A stretch of 10,622 bases of DNA from Chloroflexi bacterium RBG_16_57_11 (GTDB lineage: Bacteria; Chloroflexota; Anaerolineae; Anaerolineales; UBA4823). Numbering within the stretch: position 1 is the first letter of the stretch; the number at the start of each line of letters is the position of its first letter. Below, piece after piece: positions 1-6,815 of this stretch. The stretch is taken from positions 24,216-34,837 of the forward strand of contig MGNS01000156.1 of the NCBI GenBank assembly GCA_001795165.1. Reading direction: 5' to 3'. Under the pieces are notes generated by a model. The model was not told the DNA's origin and ran no database searches. It worked only from the letters and a program-made list of their open reading frames with translations. A program made the position numbers and the translations under genes.

Positions 1-219
1 GTCAACAGCTTGAAGAGCTGCGGTATCAACCTGGGTTTCCCCACCCTGTAGATCTGAATTGTCACCGTTTTCCGAGGCGTCGGCGGATACAGCCTGCGGC
101 TGGTTGAATAGCTGCGAAACGCCCGAGAACCAGCCCCGGTCGCTCAGCACATTGAAGACGATAAAGATGAGAAAAGCAACACCGACAATGGTCAGCCCAT
201 CCACACGCCCGCGGTACAC
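1..219 (-). CDS. Membrane-anchored protein of unknown function, N-terminal fragment
   Basis: I read this frame directly: a GTG start at 219 opens a frame that stays open to the left edge, giving 73 visible residues. A good ribosome binding site (GGAG at 230-227, 7 bases before GTG) and an extended -10 promoter further upstream support the start. After a short basic N-terminus (VYRGRVDGL) there is one hydrophobic segment at about residues 9-25 (LTIVGVAFLIFIVFNVL). A polar stretch rich in Ser, Asp, Gln and Gly follows, like a linker. The pattern suggests a single N-terminal membrane anchor or uncleaved signal with the rest outside the cell. No catalytic domain is visible in this part, so I assign no function. 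Its own promoter suggests it is not simply the last gene of the F420/glc operon. Confidence 0.6.
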   Translation of the reverse strand, partial: MYRGRVDGLTIVGVAFLIFIVFNVLSDRGWFSGVSQLFNQPQAVSADASENGDNSDLQGGETQVDTAALQAVD

Positions 220-232
220 AACCAATCTCCAA

Positions 233-252
233 AATAGAATATATGTTCTATT
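233..252. promoter_or_regulatory. Near-perfect 20-bp palindrome, candidate operator
   Basis: Positions 233-252 form an inverted repeat with 7-bp perfect arms (AATAGAA and TTCTATT). The centre is also palindromic except for one symmetric mismatch pair. On the minus strand the core reads GAACATATATTC, one base from the GAAC-N4-GTTC core of Gram-positive type LexA (SOS) boxes. The palindrome lies just downstream of the -10 element and is centred near the predicted transcription start, a position where a bound repressor would block initiation. The LexA link is a guess from motif similarity. A weak A/T-rich hairpin is the other possibility. Confidence 0.45.
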
Positions 253-258
253 ATATCA
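250..258 (-). promoter_or_regulatory. Extended -10 promoter for the leftmost gene
   Basis: The minus strand carries TGATATAAT (258 to 250), a perfect TATAAT preceded by the TGn extension. The predicted start of transcription is near 243, giving a short leader of about 24 bases before the GTG at 219. No good -35 box sits at 16-18 bp: the hexamer at 278-273 is GTTTCA, only 3 of 6 matches. This is acceptable for an extended -10 promoter. The local sequence is far richer in A/T than the rest of the window. Confidence 0.6.
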
Positions 259-296
259 CAGATAATGCAACCTGAAACTTCAATTTGGTGACGGAT

Positions 297-1574
297 TTAA
301 TCCTGAGGCCGTGTATAGGCCATATCGAGCAGCTCCATCACATGGAAGACCGGCAGCAGTTTGCCCTGTGTCTGCAGATGGTTACGGATTTGAACCATAC
401 AGCCGATGTTGCACATAGCAATCGCTTCTGCACCGCTCTGGATGATATTCAATGCCTTGCGCTGGCCCAGCTCGGCAGCGATCTCGGGCTGCTCCAGATT
501 ATAAGTCCCCGCCGAGCCGCAGCAAGTCGCGCTATCCTGGATCTCAACCAGGGTCAGGTTTGGGATGGCAGCCAGCAGGCTGCGCGGCTGGGCGGTGATG
601 CCCTGAGCGTGAGCCAGATGGCAGGCGTCATGATAGGCGACTTTGAGCGGCTGGGGCAACGACGGTGGTGGTAACATGCCCAAGCCGGCCAGGAACTGGC
701 TGACATCCTGGACTTTGTGCGCAAATTGGACTGCTTTCTTTGCCTCAGGCCGACCTTTGAACAACAGCTCATAATCCTTCATACCCGATCCACACCCGGC
801 GGCGTTGGTAAGTATTGCGTCCACATCGGTCGTGATGACGGACAGGTTTTGGCGAGCCAAAGCCCGCGCCTTGGAATGATCGCCGGTGTGCAATAGCAGG
901 GCGCCACAGCAACCCTGCTCCGCTGGAACGATGACCTCAACGCCATTCGTAGACAGAACCCGCAAGGTAGCTCTATTGATCTCGGGGGCAAGCACCTCCT
1001 GCACACAGCCAACCAGCAGAGCAACCCGCGCTCGAAGCGGTCCCTCGGCGGGTGTCACAGCAGGTAAAGGCTCGTAATCCGGCAGGCGCTTTGGGAGCAT
1101 ACCCAACATGGTTTGGATTTCATCGGGCAGCAGGCCGCTGAACGGCCTGGCAAGCTTACCGGCTGTGATCGCGGAGCGGAAGCGCCGGGTGTAGGGCAAC
1201 GTTTGAGTAAGCAGGCTGTGTTGCACTTTTTGCATCGCATGTCGTTCGACCCGGCCGCGAGCGTAAGCGCGGAAAGGCGTCACCAGCTCCCCATAACGCA
1301 CCCCGGAGGGGCAGGCTGTGACACAGGCCAGACAGCCCAGGCAGCGGTCGATGTAAGGGATCGCCTCCCCCAGGGGAATATCGCCTTCCAGGACGGATTT
1401 CATCAACACAATGCGGCCACGCGGCGAGTCCATTTCCTCACCCAACACCTGGTAGGTGGGGCAAACCGCCAGGCAGAAGCCACAGTGAATGCAAGACTCT
1501 ATCGCCTGCGCCATCGAATTGGCTTGCGGACCGAGGCTCTTCTCAAGATTGGAGACCGGGATGGTGTGCTGCAT
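297..1574 (-). CDS. glcF: Glycolate/lactate oxidase iron-sulfur subunit GlcF
   Basis: 425-residue iron-sulfur electron-transfer subunit of a membrane-associated 2-hydroxyacid (glycolate or D-lactate) dehydrogenase. It takes electrons from the GlcD/GlcE flavoproteins and passes them towards quinones. Two ferredoxin-type 4Fe-4S motifs are visible: C28, C31, C34, C38 followed by Pro, and C78, C81, C84, C88 followed by Pro. The C-terminal half has two cysteine-rich CCG domains, with CCG at 222-224, DACH around C318, CCG at 351-353 and C391. The length is close to E. coli GlcF (about 407). The ATG at 1574 is preferred over an in-frame one at 1679, because GGAGG lies just before it and it starts one base after the glcE stop (TGA-C-ATG), implying translational coupling. 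The substrate cannot be read from this subunit. Confidence 0.92.
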   Translation of the reverse strand: MQHTIPVSNLEKSLGPQANSMAQAIESCIHCGFCLAVCPTYQVLGEEMDSPRGRIVLMKSVLEGDIPLGEAIPYIDRCLGCLACVTACPSGVRYGELVTPFRAYARGRVERHAMQKVQHSLLTQTLPYTRRFRSAITAGKLARPFSGLLPDEIQTMLGMLPKRLPDYEPLPAVTPAEGPLRARVALLVGCVQEVLAPEINRATLRVLSTNGVEVIVPAEQGCCGALLLHTGDHSKARALARQNLSVITTDVDAILTNAAGCGSGMKDYELLFKGRPEAKKAVQFAHKVQDVSQFLAGLGMLPPPSLPQPLKVAYHDACHLAHAQGITAQPRSLLAAIPNLTLVEIQDSATCCGSAGTYNLEQPEIAAELGQRKALNIIQSGAEAIAMCNIGCMVQIRNHLQTQGKLLPVFHVMELLDMAYTRPQD

Positions 1575-1575
1575 G

Positions 1576-2661
1576 TCAGACCTCCATAAAATGGCGCGCC
1601 GGATCAAGCGCATCTTTGACACGCAGATAGAACGGCCGGCCTGTAAATTCACCCAGGCGTGGCCAGCCTGGAGGCCCAAAGAAGGCCGTGCCGTTCAGAT
1701 GTAGCAAATAAAACCACTCGTTGAGCTCTTTAAGCGGTGCATCTGCAGACAGCCAGGCCATCTGCCCGCCGCAGGAATAGCGCCGCAACACCGGTTTTCC
1801 GGCCAGGAAAACCTCCAGCCTGGGGATGCGCTCGGGGGTTAAAGCGGCCTTGACAAGTGAACCGTCGGGCAGCGCCCATTCCAGCTCGCGAGCAGCGTTC
1901 CACAGGCCGGTTTCTTCCAAGCCTTCGACCACCTCCCCGCGAATGGTGAAGAGGTTGCGCAAGCGTTCCAGGCGGGAGGGTATGGCGGCCTGCAACCCAC
2001 CCAGGCGAATGTATAAAACATAACCTTGGTCCCGAGGCAGGATATCCACAGCTTCCACATCCAGACGAGCATCGGAGGCCTTTTGCATGGCTTGCAGGAC
2101 GCCGGCCAGGTCATCCAGCTCAAGACGCAGGGTGACGAAAGTTTCAGGCCTGGGCAACACTTTGAAAGATAGCTCGACCAGCACGCCAAAGCAGCCCAGG
2201 CTGCCCACCATCAGCTTGGGCAGGTCGAAACCGGCGGCGTTTTTCACTACTTTACCGCCGCCGCGCACCAGGTTGCCTTTGCTATCAATGTAACGAACGC
2301 CAATCAAGAAATCGCGCAGACCACCATAGTGAAAGCGGCCCGGACCGCTTGAGTTCGCGGCGACCGTCCCTCCCAGGGTAGCGCCGCGGCCAGCCAGGAG
2401 GGGATCGAAAGGCAAATACTGGCCATGCTCAGCCAGGATCTGCGACACCTGGGCAACCGGCGTGCCTGCCAGGGCAGTGAAGGTGAACTCACCAGGCTCA
2501 TATTCCAGCATCCCGCTCAACCGGGTCATATCGATGATATCCACGCCATTCAGCGGAGTGGAAAGGGCAGGTTTTGTGCCGCCGCCGCGCGGCAAGAGGC
2601 GCACGGCCTGGCGTATGATAAGGCGCGCTTCATCGATCGTCTTCGGCTGTGCAATCGTCAT
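1576..2661 (-). CDS. glcE: FAD-binding subunit GlcE of glycolate/lactate oxidase
   Basis: 361-residue FAD-binding protein of the PCMH/VAO type, the second flavin subunit of the GlcDEF complex. The N-terminal third carries the FAD-binding signatures: a glycine-rich LPRGGGTK loop at about residues 23-30, LAGRGATLGGTVAANSSGPG around 90, and GGGKVVKNAAGFDLPKLMVG around 135-155. As in E. coli GlcE (about 350 residues), it is shorter than GlcD and lacks the HAGDGNLHP metal/substrate motif seen in the GlcD encoded upstream. The ATG at 2661 follows GGAGGT four bases upstream. It lies 62 bases downstream of glcD, with a hairpin in that gap, and is separated from glcF by one base. The family assignment is firm; the substrate (glycolate, lactate or another 2-hydroxyacid) is inferred only at family level. 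Confidence 0.9.
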   Translation of the reverse strand: MTIAQPKTIDEARLIIRQAVRLLPRGGGTKPALSTPLNGVDIIDMTRLSGMLEYEPGEFTFTALAGTPVAQVSQILAEHGQYLPFDPLLAGRGATLGGTVAANSSGPGRFHYGGLRDFLIGVRYIDSKGNLVRGGGKVVKNAAGFDLPKLMVGSLGCFGVLVELSFKVLPRPETFVTLRLELDDLAGVLQAMQKASDARLDVEAVDILPRDQGYVLYIRLGGLQAAIPSRLERLRNLFTIRGEVVEGLEETGLWNAARELEWALPDGSLVKAALTPERIPRLEVFLAGKPVLRRYSCGGQMAWLSADAPLKELNEWFYLLHLNGTAFFGPPGWPRLGEFTGRPFYLRVKDALDPARHFMEV

Positions 2662-2685
2662 GGGACCTCCGGAAAAGCAAGCGGT

Positions 2686-2712
2686 AGAGCGGCTGGCTAT
2701 TGAATCCGCTCT
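2686..2712 (-). other. GC-rich hairpin in the glcD-glcE gap
   Basis: On the minus strand, AGAGCGG (2712-2706) is followed by a 13-base loop and the perfect complement CCGCTCT (2692-2686), a 7-bp GC-rich stem. It lies between the glcD stop and the glcE ribosome binding site. No U-run follows directly, so it is not a standard terminator. A role in mRNA stability or in setting the glcD:glcE ratio is possible but not shown. Confidence 0.4.
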
Positions 2713-2723
2713 GCCCTTATGGT

Positions 2724-4175
2724 TTATTCTCGGGAGATGATGCCCGCTTTTTCCAGCGGGTGTGGGCCGGAAAAACGAAGCGCAGGAGAGGTGCCATCGG
2801 GGAACATCTTGCCCCGGTTAGAGATCTCCCTGGGGTCGATTGCCAGGCGCAGGCGTTGCATGGCGTCGATATCGTCTTCGTTGAACATCTCTAGCAAATA
2901 AGCGCGTTTCTCGACACCCACGCCATGCTCGCCAGTGATCGAGCCACCATATTCGACGCACATCCGCAGGATTTTTCCTGCCAGCTCTTCAGCGCGCTCG
3001 TACGCGCCGGCTTCCCGACCATCGTACAAGATCAGGGGATGAAGGTTGCCATCGCCAGCATGGAAAACATTGGCAACGCGCAGGCCATATTCCTGGCTGA
3101 GCCTGCCAATCTCGGCCATCACCTTGCCCAGGCGGCTGCGGGGCACAACGCCATCCTGTACCAGGAAATCTGGGCTGAGGCGGCCCACCGCAGAAAAGGC
3201 GCTCTTGCGCCCTTTCCAGATGCGCTGGCGGTCGGCCTCGTCTTGAGCAATGCGGATGGCATCCGGGCGCGTTGATTCCAAGACTTCCATCAGCACCTTG
3301 AATTCCTCATCCACCTGGTCGCGGTCGCCTTCCAGCTCCACGATCAGGACGGCTTCGGCGCCGGGTGGGTAGTTGGCCTGGACGGCAGCCTCCGCCGCCT
3401 GGATCGCCAATCGATCCATAAACTCCAGCGCACCGGGGAGCAAACCCGAAGCGACGACCTTGGTGACCGCATCGCCCGCCGCTTCCAGGCTGCTATAGGC
3501 TGCCAGGATGGTTTGATATACCTCCGGCCTGGGCATCAGGCGCAGGGTGATCTCCAGGGCAATCCCAAACAGGCCTTCTGAGCCGACAAACAGACCGGTT
3601 AGATTGAGATCACTGTCTTCCAGGCTTTCCCCACCCAGGGTGACAACCTCGCCATCCGGCAGGACCGCTTTAATGCTCAGAATATGGTTACTGGTCATAC
3701 CGTACTTCAGGCAATGGGCGCCACCGGCGTTAAAGGCCAGATTCCCTCCAATGGTACAGATCAGCTGGCTGGATGGGTCGGGGGCGTAATACAGGCCGTA
3801 CGGTACAGCCGCTTTGGTGACGTCCAAGTTGACTGCGCCTGGCTCGACGACAGCCAGGCGCTCACCCGGATCAACCCGCAGGATGCGATTCAGGCGATTG
3901 AGAGCGATGACGATGCCATCCTTGATCGGCAGCGAGCCGCCAGACAGGCTGGTTCCGCTGCCACGGGCGACAAAGGGGACCTGGTGGTGATCGCACAGGC
4001 GCACCGTTTCGATCACTTCCTCCTGTGTTTCAGGGATCACGACCGCCAGCGGGCGTACCTGATACGCAGTCAGGGCGTCCGACTCATAGGGAATCAGCTG
4101 CGCCGGTTTGGTGAGGAACCGTCCTGCGGAGTATATTTTCGACAAAGCGGTGAGGAAGACCTGGTTCTCCATCAT
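2724..4175 (-). CDS. glcD: FAD-linked 2-hydroxyacid dehydrogenase GlcD
   Basis: 483-residue catalytic flavoprotein of the GlcD / D-lactate dehydrogenase family, oxidising a 2-hydroxyacid to the 2-ketoacid with FAD. An N-terminal PCMH FAD-binding domain spans roughly residues 35-215, with ARGSGTSLSGG at 70-80 and PDPSSQLICTIGGNLAFNAG at 132-151. A C-terminal FAD-oxidase domain carries HAGDGNLHP (H372 and H379, probable metal ligands) and GEHGVG (E416, H417). The length matches E. coli GlcD (about 499). The frame stays open to 4388, but that stretch lies inside cofC and reads as low-complexity Arg-rich sequence. I therefore place the start at the ATG pair 4175/4172, 38 bases after cofC. A GTG at 4181 is an alternative, and the ribosome binding site is weak. 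The substrate is undetermined among glycolate, D-lactate and similar acids. Confidence 0.92.
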   Translation of the reverse strand: MMENQVFLTALSKIYSAGRFLTKPAQLIPYESDALTAYQVRPLAVVIPETQEEVIETVRLCDHHQVPFVARGSGTSLSGGSLPIKDGIVIALNRLNRILRVDPGERLAVVEPGAVNLDVTKAAVPYGLYYAPDPSSQLICTIGGNLAFNAGGAHCLKYGMTSNHILSIKAVLPDGEVVTLGGESLEDSDLNLTGLFVGSEGLFGIALEITLRLMPRPEVYQTILAAYSSLEAAGDAVTKVVASGLLPGALEFMDRLAIQAAEAAVQANYPPGAEAVLIVELEGDRDQVDEEFKVLMEVLESTRPDAIRIAQDEADRQRIWKGRKSAFSAVGRLSPDFLVQDGVVPRSRLGKVMAEIGRLSQEYGLRVANVFHAGDGNLHPLILYDGREAGAYERAEELAGKILRMCVEYGGSITGEHGVGVEKRAYLLEMFNEDDIDAMQRLRLAIDPREISNRGKMFPDGTSPALRFSGPHPLEKAGIISRE

Positions 4176-4213
4176 GATCACTCGCTTGAGATCATTCTCT
4201 TGAGTTCTCCCTC

Positions 4214-4819
4214 TTAAACGTTTTCCAGGGTTTCGCTGACCAGCTCCAGATCTTCTGGCAGGTCCATATCCAATGCAAGTGAGGGTAGCTCGCAAACCTC
4301 CAGGCGAGCGCCGGCGTTTCGAGCCCGCTCGCAGTGACGCTGGAACGAGCCGTGGCCGAATTCGTATTCGATCAGGCCAGTCGGGCAAACCAATAACGCA
4401 TTGGTGCCATCGCCACGGCGATCTGGAGCAACGACAACAACGGGTGGACTGGCGGCACGCTCCAGCATTAGACGTACATCCTCTGGCGTGATCAGCGGGA
4501 GGTCGGCGGGGATGATCAGCACGCCGTGTATGCCGTAGTTTTTCGCCACCACAGTCGCCCGGGTGAGGGCAACGTTCAGGTGCGGTGAGCCATTCTCCTG
4601 CACCGTGCGTGCGCCATATTCTCGCGCCAGGGCCAGGGCGGCCTGGTCGCGGCTTACCACTAAAACATGTTCAATTTCTGGGATCGCCGTCAATGTGTCC
4701 AGCGTATGGGCAAGCATGCGACGATTTAGATCCATGCGCTCATCAGACGTGAGCACCTCGGCCAAGCGTGATTTTCCATAACGAAGGGGTTTTACTGGGA
4801 CAATTGCCCATAAAGTCAT
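4214..4819 (-). CDS. cofC: 2-phospho-L-lactate (or PEP) guanylyltransferase CofC/FbiD
   Basis: 201-residue nucleotidyltransferase that makes the activated phosphoacid donor for F420: GTP plus 2-phospholactate or phosphoenolpyruvate gives the guanylyl ester and pyrophosphate. The fold is GT-A like. The N-terminal VPVKPLRYGKSRLA (8-20) is the nucleotide-binding loop, PADLPLI (104-110) the Asp motif, and GDGTNALLV (136-144) and FGHGSFQRH (154-162) are CofC hallmarks. LDMDLPEDL near 183-191 is the usual C-terminal acidic motif. The length is typical of the family. The ATG at 4819 has a strong AAAGGGAG site 8 bases upstream. The 92-base gap after cofD is the longest in the operon; I see a CATAAT in it but no matching -35, so no firm promoter. 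The nearby nitroreductase makes PEP the likelier substrate (inference). Confidence 0.93.
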   Translation of the reverse strand: MTLWAIVPVKPLRYGKSRLAEVLTSDERMDLNRRMLAHTLDTLTAIPEIEHVLVVSRDQAALALAREYGARTVQENGSPHLNVALTRATVVAKNYGIHGVLIIPADLPLITPEDVRLMLERAASPPVVVVAPDRRGDGTNALLVCPTGLIEYEFGHGSFQRHCERARNAGARLEVCELPSLALDMDLPEDLELVSETLENV

Positions 4820-4911
4820 CGAAACATCTCCCTTTCTTAAAGTTGAACCGGCATAGAATTATGGAACCGACGATGTGGTCCTACGCTTGGGCGAAATCTC
4901 TCCTCGACAGA

Positions 4912-5868
4912 TCAATGGATTATTTGAATTCCGAAATCGATCACCTCCTTTGACAGGCGAGCTCGATCCAGCGGCGTTTTCATAATGACATCGGTGACAA
5001 AAGTCTGCACCCCCAATGGTTGGATTTCCGATACCAGCTCGGAGTCCATCTGGTCGATGACAAAGCCGCTTAGCAAACCGGTATAATGGTGGGCGACCGC
5101 GGCAGCGCTGGGTGGAATGCCCAGCTCGGTGAACATCTTGCCCGCCGGCCCTTTGACCGTCTGCCCGCCAATGATTGGTGAAACCGCCACTACTGGGCGG
5201 GAAGCCACTGCAGAGCGGATACCAGGGATGGACAAGATCGGGTCGAGGCTTACCCATGGGTTGGACGGGCAGAACACAACCAAATCGGCTTGATGGATCG
5301 CCTCCAGCACTCCCGGGGCAGGGGAGGCCTGATCAGCCCCCTGGAAGCAGAAGCCTGTGACCACTGGCTGGCACTGGCGGCGGACGAAATACTCCTGAAA
5401 GGGCATTTCACCTTGAATAGTATACACCCAAGTGGGCGTAAAGTCATCGGTCATCGGCAGGATTCGTGGCCGAATGCCCAGAACCTGACAAAAGTGTTGA
5501 ACGATCCGGCTCAAAGGCTGACCGGAGAGGCGGCGACGGGTGCGCTCGAGGTGCAAACCCAGATCCTGATCGCCCAGGTGAAACCAGGTCGGTCCGCCTA
5601 ACAGGCTGACCGCTTCGAGAACGGTCCAGGTTTCGTCCCTTCGACCCCAACCGGTGACTGGATTGACCAGACCCGCCAGGGTGTAACATACTGTATCGAT
5701 GTCGGGGCAAATAAATAAGCCAAAATGCTCAAAATCGTCGCCGGTGTTGACGATAATGGTCAGGTCTTCTGGAGGCAGGACCTTGGCCAGCCCATCTGCT
5801 AAACGCGCTCCACCCACCCCACCCGCCAGGGCGACGACTTTGATCGGCTGAAAATCAGGCTGGTTCAT
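4912..5868 (-). CDS. cofD: 2-phospho-L-lactate transferase CofD/FbiA
   Basis: 318-residue enzyme that transfers the phospholactyl (or enolpyruvyl-phosphate) group from the GDP-activated donor to FO, giving F420-0 or dehydro-F420-0. Family motifs appear in order: AGGVGGARLADGL (15-27), NTGDD (41-45), CPDIDTVCYTLAG (54-66), WFHLGDQDL (95-103), TRRRLSGQPLS (110-120), CPSNPWVSLDPIL (200-212) and SPIIGGQTVKGPAGKM (230-245). The length fits the family (about 310-330). The frame extends ten codons upstream, but those lie inside the nitroreductase gene. The ATG at 5868 has AGGAG at 5877-5873 overlapping the upstream stop codon, with a short 4-base spacer, so translation is probably coupled. Together with cofC, cofE and npdG this makes the F420 assignment very secure. 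Confidence 0.96.
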   Translation of the reverse strand: MNQPDFQPIKVVALAGGVGGARLADGLAKVLPPEDLTIIVNTGDDFEHFGLFICPDIDTVCYTLAGLVNPVTGWGRRDETWTVLEAVSLLGGPTWFHLGDQDLGLHLERTRRRLSGQPLSRIVQHFCQVLGIRPRILPMTDDFTPTWVYTIQGEMPFQEYFVRRQCQPVVTGFCFQGADQASPAPGVLEAIHQADLVVFCPSNPWVSLDPILSIPGIRSAVASRPVVAVSPIIGGQTVKGPAGKMFTELGIPPSAAAVAHHYTGLLSGFVIDQMDSELVSEIQPLGVQTFVTDVIMKTPLDRARLSKEVIDFGIQIIH

Positions 5869-5875
5869 CAGACTC

Positions 5876-6811
5876 CTAGAAATACAGCGCCACCTCATTA
5901 AAAGGTCGGCGCGGTCGTTGGGTGGGAATCTTATCAGGATATCCGAGCAAGATCAACGCCTGTGGCTGCCAGGTCTCCGGCAGGCTCAATGCCTGGCGGG
6001 CAGCCGCCTGGGCAAACAGCGGGGCGCACATCCATACACTCCCAAGACCTTCTGACCAGGCTGCCAGGAGCAAGTACCCTCCAGCTAATGCCACGCTCTG
6101 CATGCCCATCCAATGCTCGTACTGTTGACGGTCTGCATCCGGGTAGGTATCGCCCACCGTTAGATACTGACAGAGCAAGACCGCCAGCGGAGCTTGCTGG
6201 ATGCGCTGGCGCGAACGCGATACCTGTTTTTCAACCTCCTCAGAGGCCAGACCACCTTCCAACAAATCCCGGCGAAAGGCTTCGCCTAAAGCCTGCGCCA
6301 ATCGATCGCGAGATTCCAGGCTGGTGAGCACCGCAAAGCGCCAGGGCTGGGCGTTATGGGCCGAAGGCGCCCAGGTTGCCGTCTCTAACACTCGTCGAAC
6401 GATATCATCGGGGATTGGTTTTTGTTGAAAGTGGCGCACTGAACGCCGGCTGTATAACCAATCGATACCCGAGCCACGTCGAACCAGACAGGCGCGCATA
6501 GAAGCGCCATTCATAAAATCCAGGGCGATCTGCTTTTCTGTCTCGGTGCAACCGAGTAGAAGTATGATCTCAGCGTCGCGTTTGTACAGGTCCACGGTCA
6601 GGGCGACGGCATCCAGCGCGCCTCCAGCTTGCGAGCCGATGAAAAGATCGATCCCACCCCCATCGACTGTTGTTGTGCCTCGCAGGTAGCCGTAATCCAA
6701 AGGATAGATCAAATCTGGGAGGCGCGGGTGAGCCGATCCTTTGGGCCGGTCGATCTCGACCTGGCTGTCAGACAACAGAGTATCCAGAAAATTCCAAAAT
6801 TCCTGATCCAT
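5876..6811 (-). CDS. Pyrophosphatase-like domain fused to FbiB-type nitroreductase
   Basis: 311-residue two-domain protein. Residues 1-112 resemble a small branch of family I inorganic pyrophosphatases: VEIDRPKGS (18-26), IYPLDYGY (35-42), DGGGID (50-55) and DLYKRD (74-79). These align with E. coli PPase metal ligands D65, D70, D97 and D102, but D67 is replaced by G52 and K104 by E81, and the C-terminal part of the PPase fold is absent. Residues 117-311 are an FMN nitroreductase like the C-terminal half of mycobacterial FbiB, with SRRSVRHF (121-128), APSAHNAQPWRF (148-159), GLGSVWMCAPLF (255-266) and an LLGYP tail. In FbiB that domain reduces dehydro-F420-0 with FMNH2, the likely role here. 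The start is 4 bases after cofE with only a weak ribosome binding site, so translation is probably coupled. The nitroreductase family call is firm; the role of the first domain is unknown. Confidence 0.85.
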   Translation of the reverse strand: MDQEFWNFLDTLLSDSQVEIDRPKGSAHPRLPDLIYPLDYGYLRGTTTVDGGGIDLFIGSQAGGALDAVALTVDLYKRDAEIILLLGCTETEKQIALDFMNGASMRACLVRRGSGIDWLYSRRSVRHFQQKPIPDDIVRRVLETATWAPSAHNAQPWRFAVLTSLESRDRLAQALGEAFRRDLLEGGLASEEVEKQVSRSRQRIQQAPLAVLLCQYLTVGDTYPDADRQQYEHWMGMQSVALAGGYLLLAAWSEGLGSVWMCAPLFAQAAARQALSLPETWQPQALILLGYPDKIPTQRPRRPFNEVALYF

Positions 6812-6815
6812 CGGG

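Noticed and set aside
59..265. 68-codon open frame on the plus strand at the left end
   Set aside because: The minus strand here has a GTG start with a good ribosome binding site, a promoter and a clear membrane segment; the plus frame has low-complexity composition and runs over that promoter.
220..296. Intrinsic terminator after glcF
   Set aside because: The only strong inverted repeat is A/T-rich, lies over the promoter start of the next gene and lacks a GC stem with a U-run. I see no convincing terminator.
285..674. 129-codon open frame on the plus strand at the end of glcF
   Set aside because: It lies almost entirely opposite the conserved CCG domain of glcF and gives no recognisable protein.
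1113..1589. 158-codon open frame on the plus strand opposite glcF
   Set aside because: It overlaps the conserved ferredoxin-type region of glcF on the other strand and lacks any family motif.
3684..4217. 177-codon open frame on the plus strand opposite glcD
   Set aside because: It is fully antisense to a strongly conserved flavoprotein and its translation shows no recognisable domain. Long antisense frames are expected in GC-rich coding DNA.
4176..4388. N-terminal extension of glcD up to 4388
   Set aside because: The extra residues overlap cofC and are Arg/Gly-rich without family similarity; homologues start near the MMENQVF sequence.
4820..4911. Internal promoter in the cofD-cofC gap
   Set aside because: A CATAAT hexamer is present on the minus strand, but no acceptable -35 box lies at normal spacing and there is no TGn extension.
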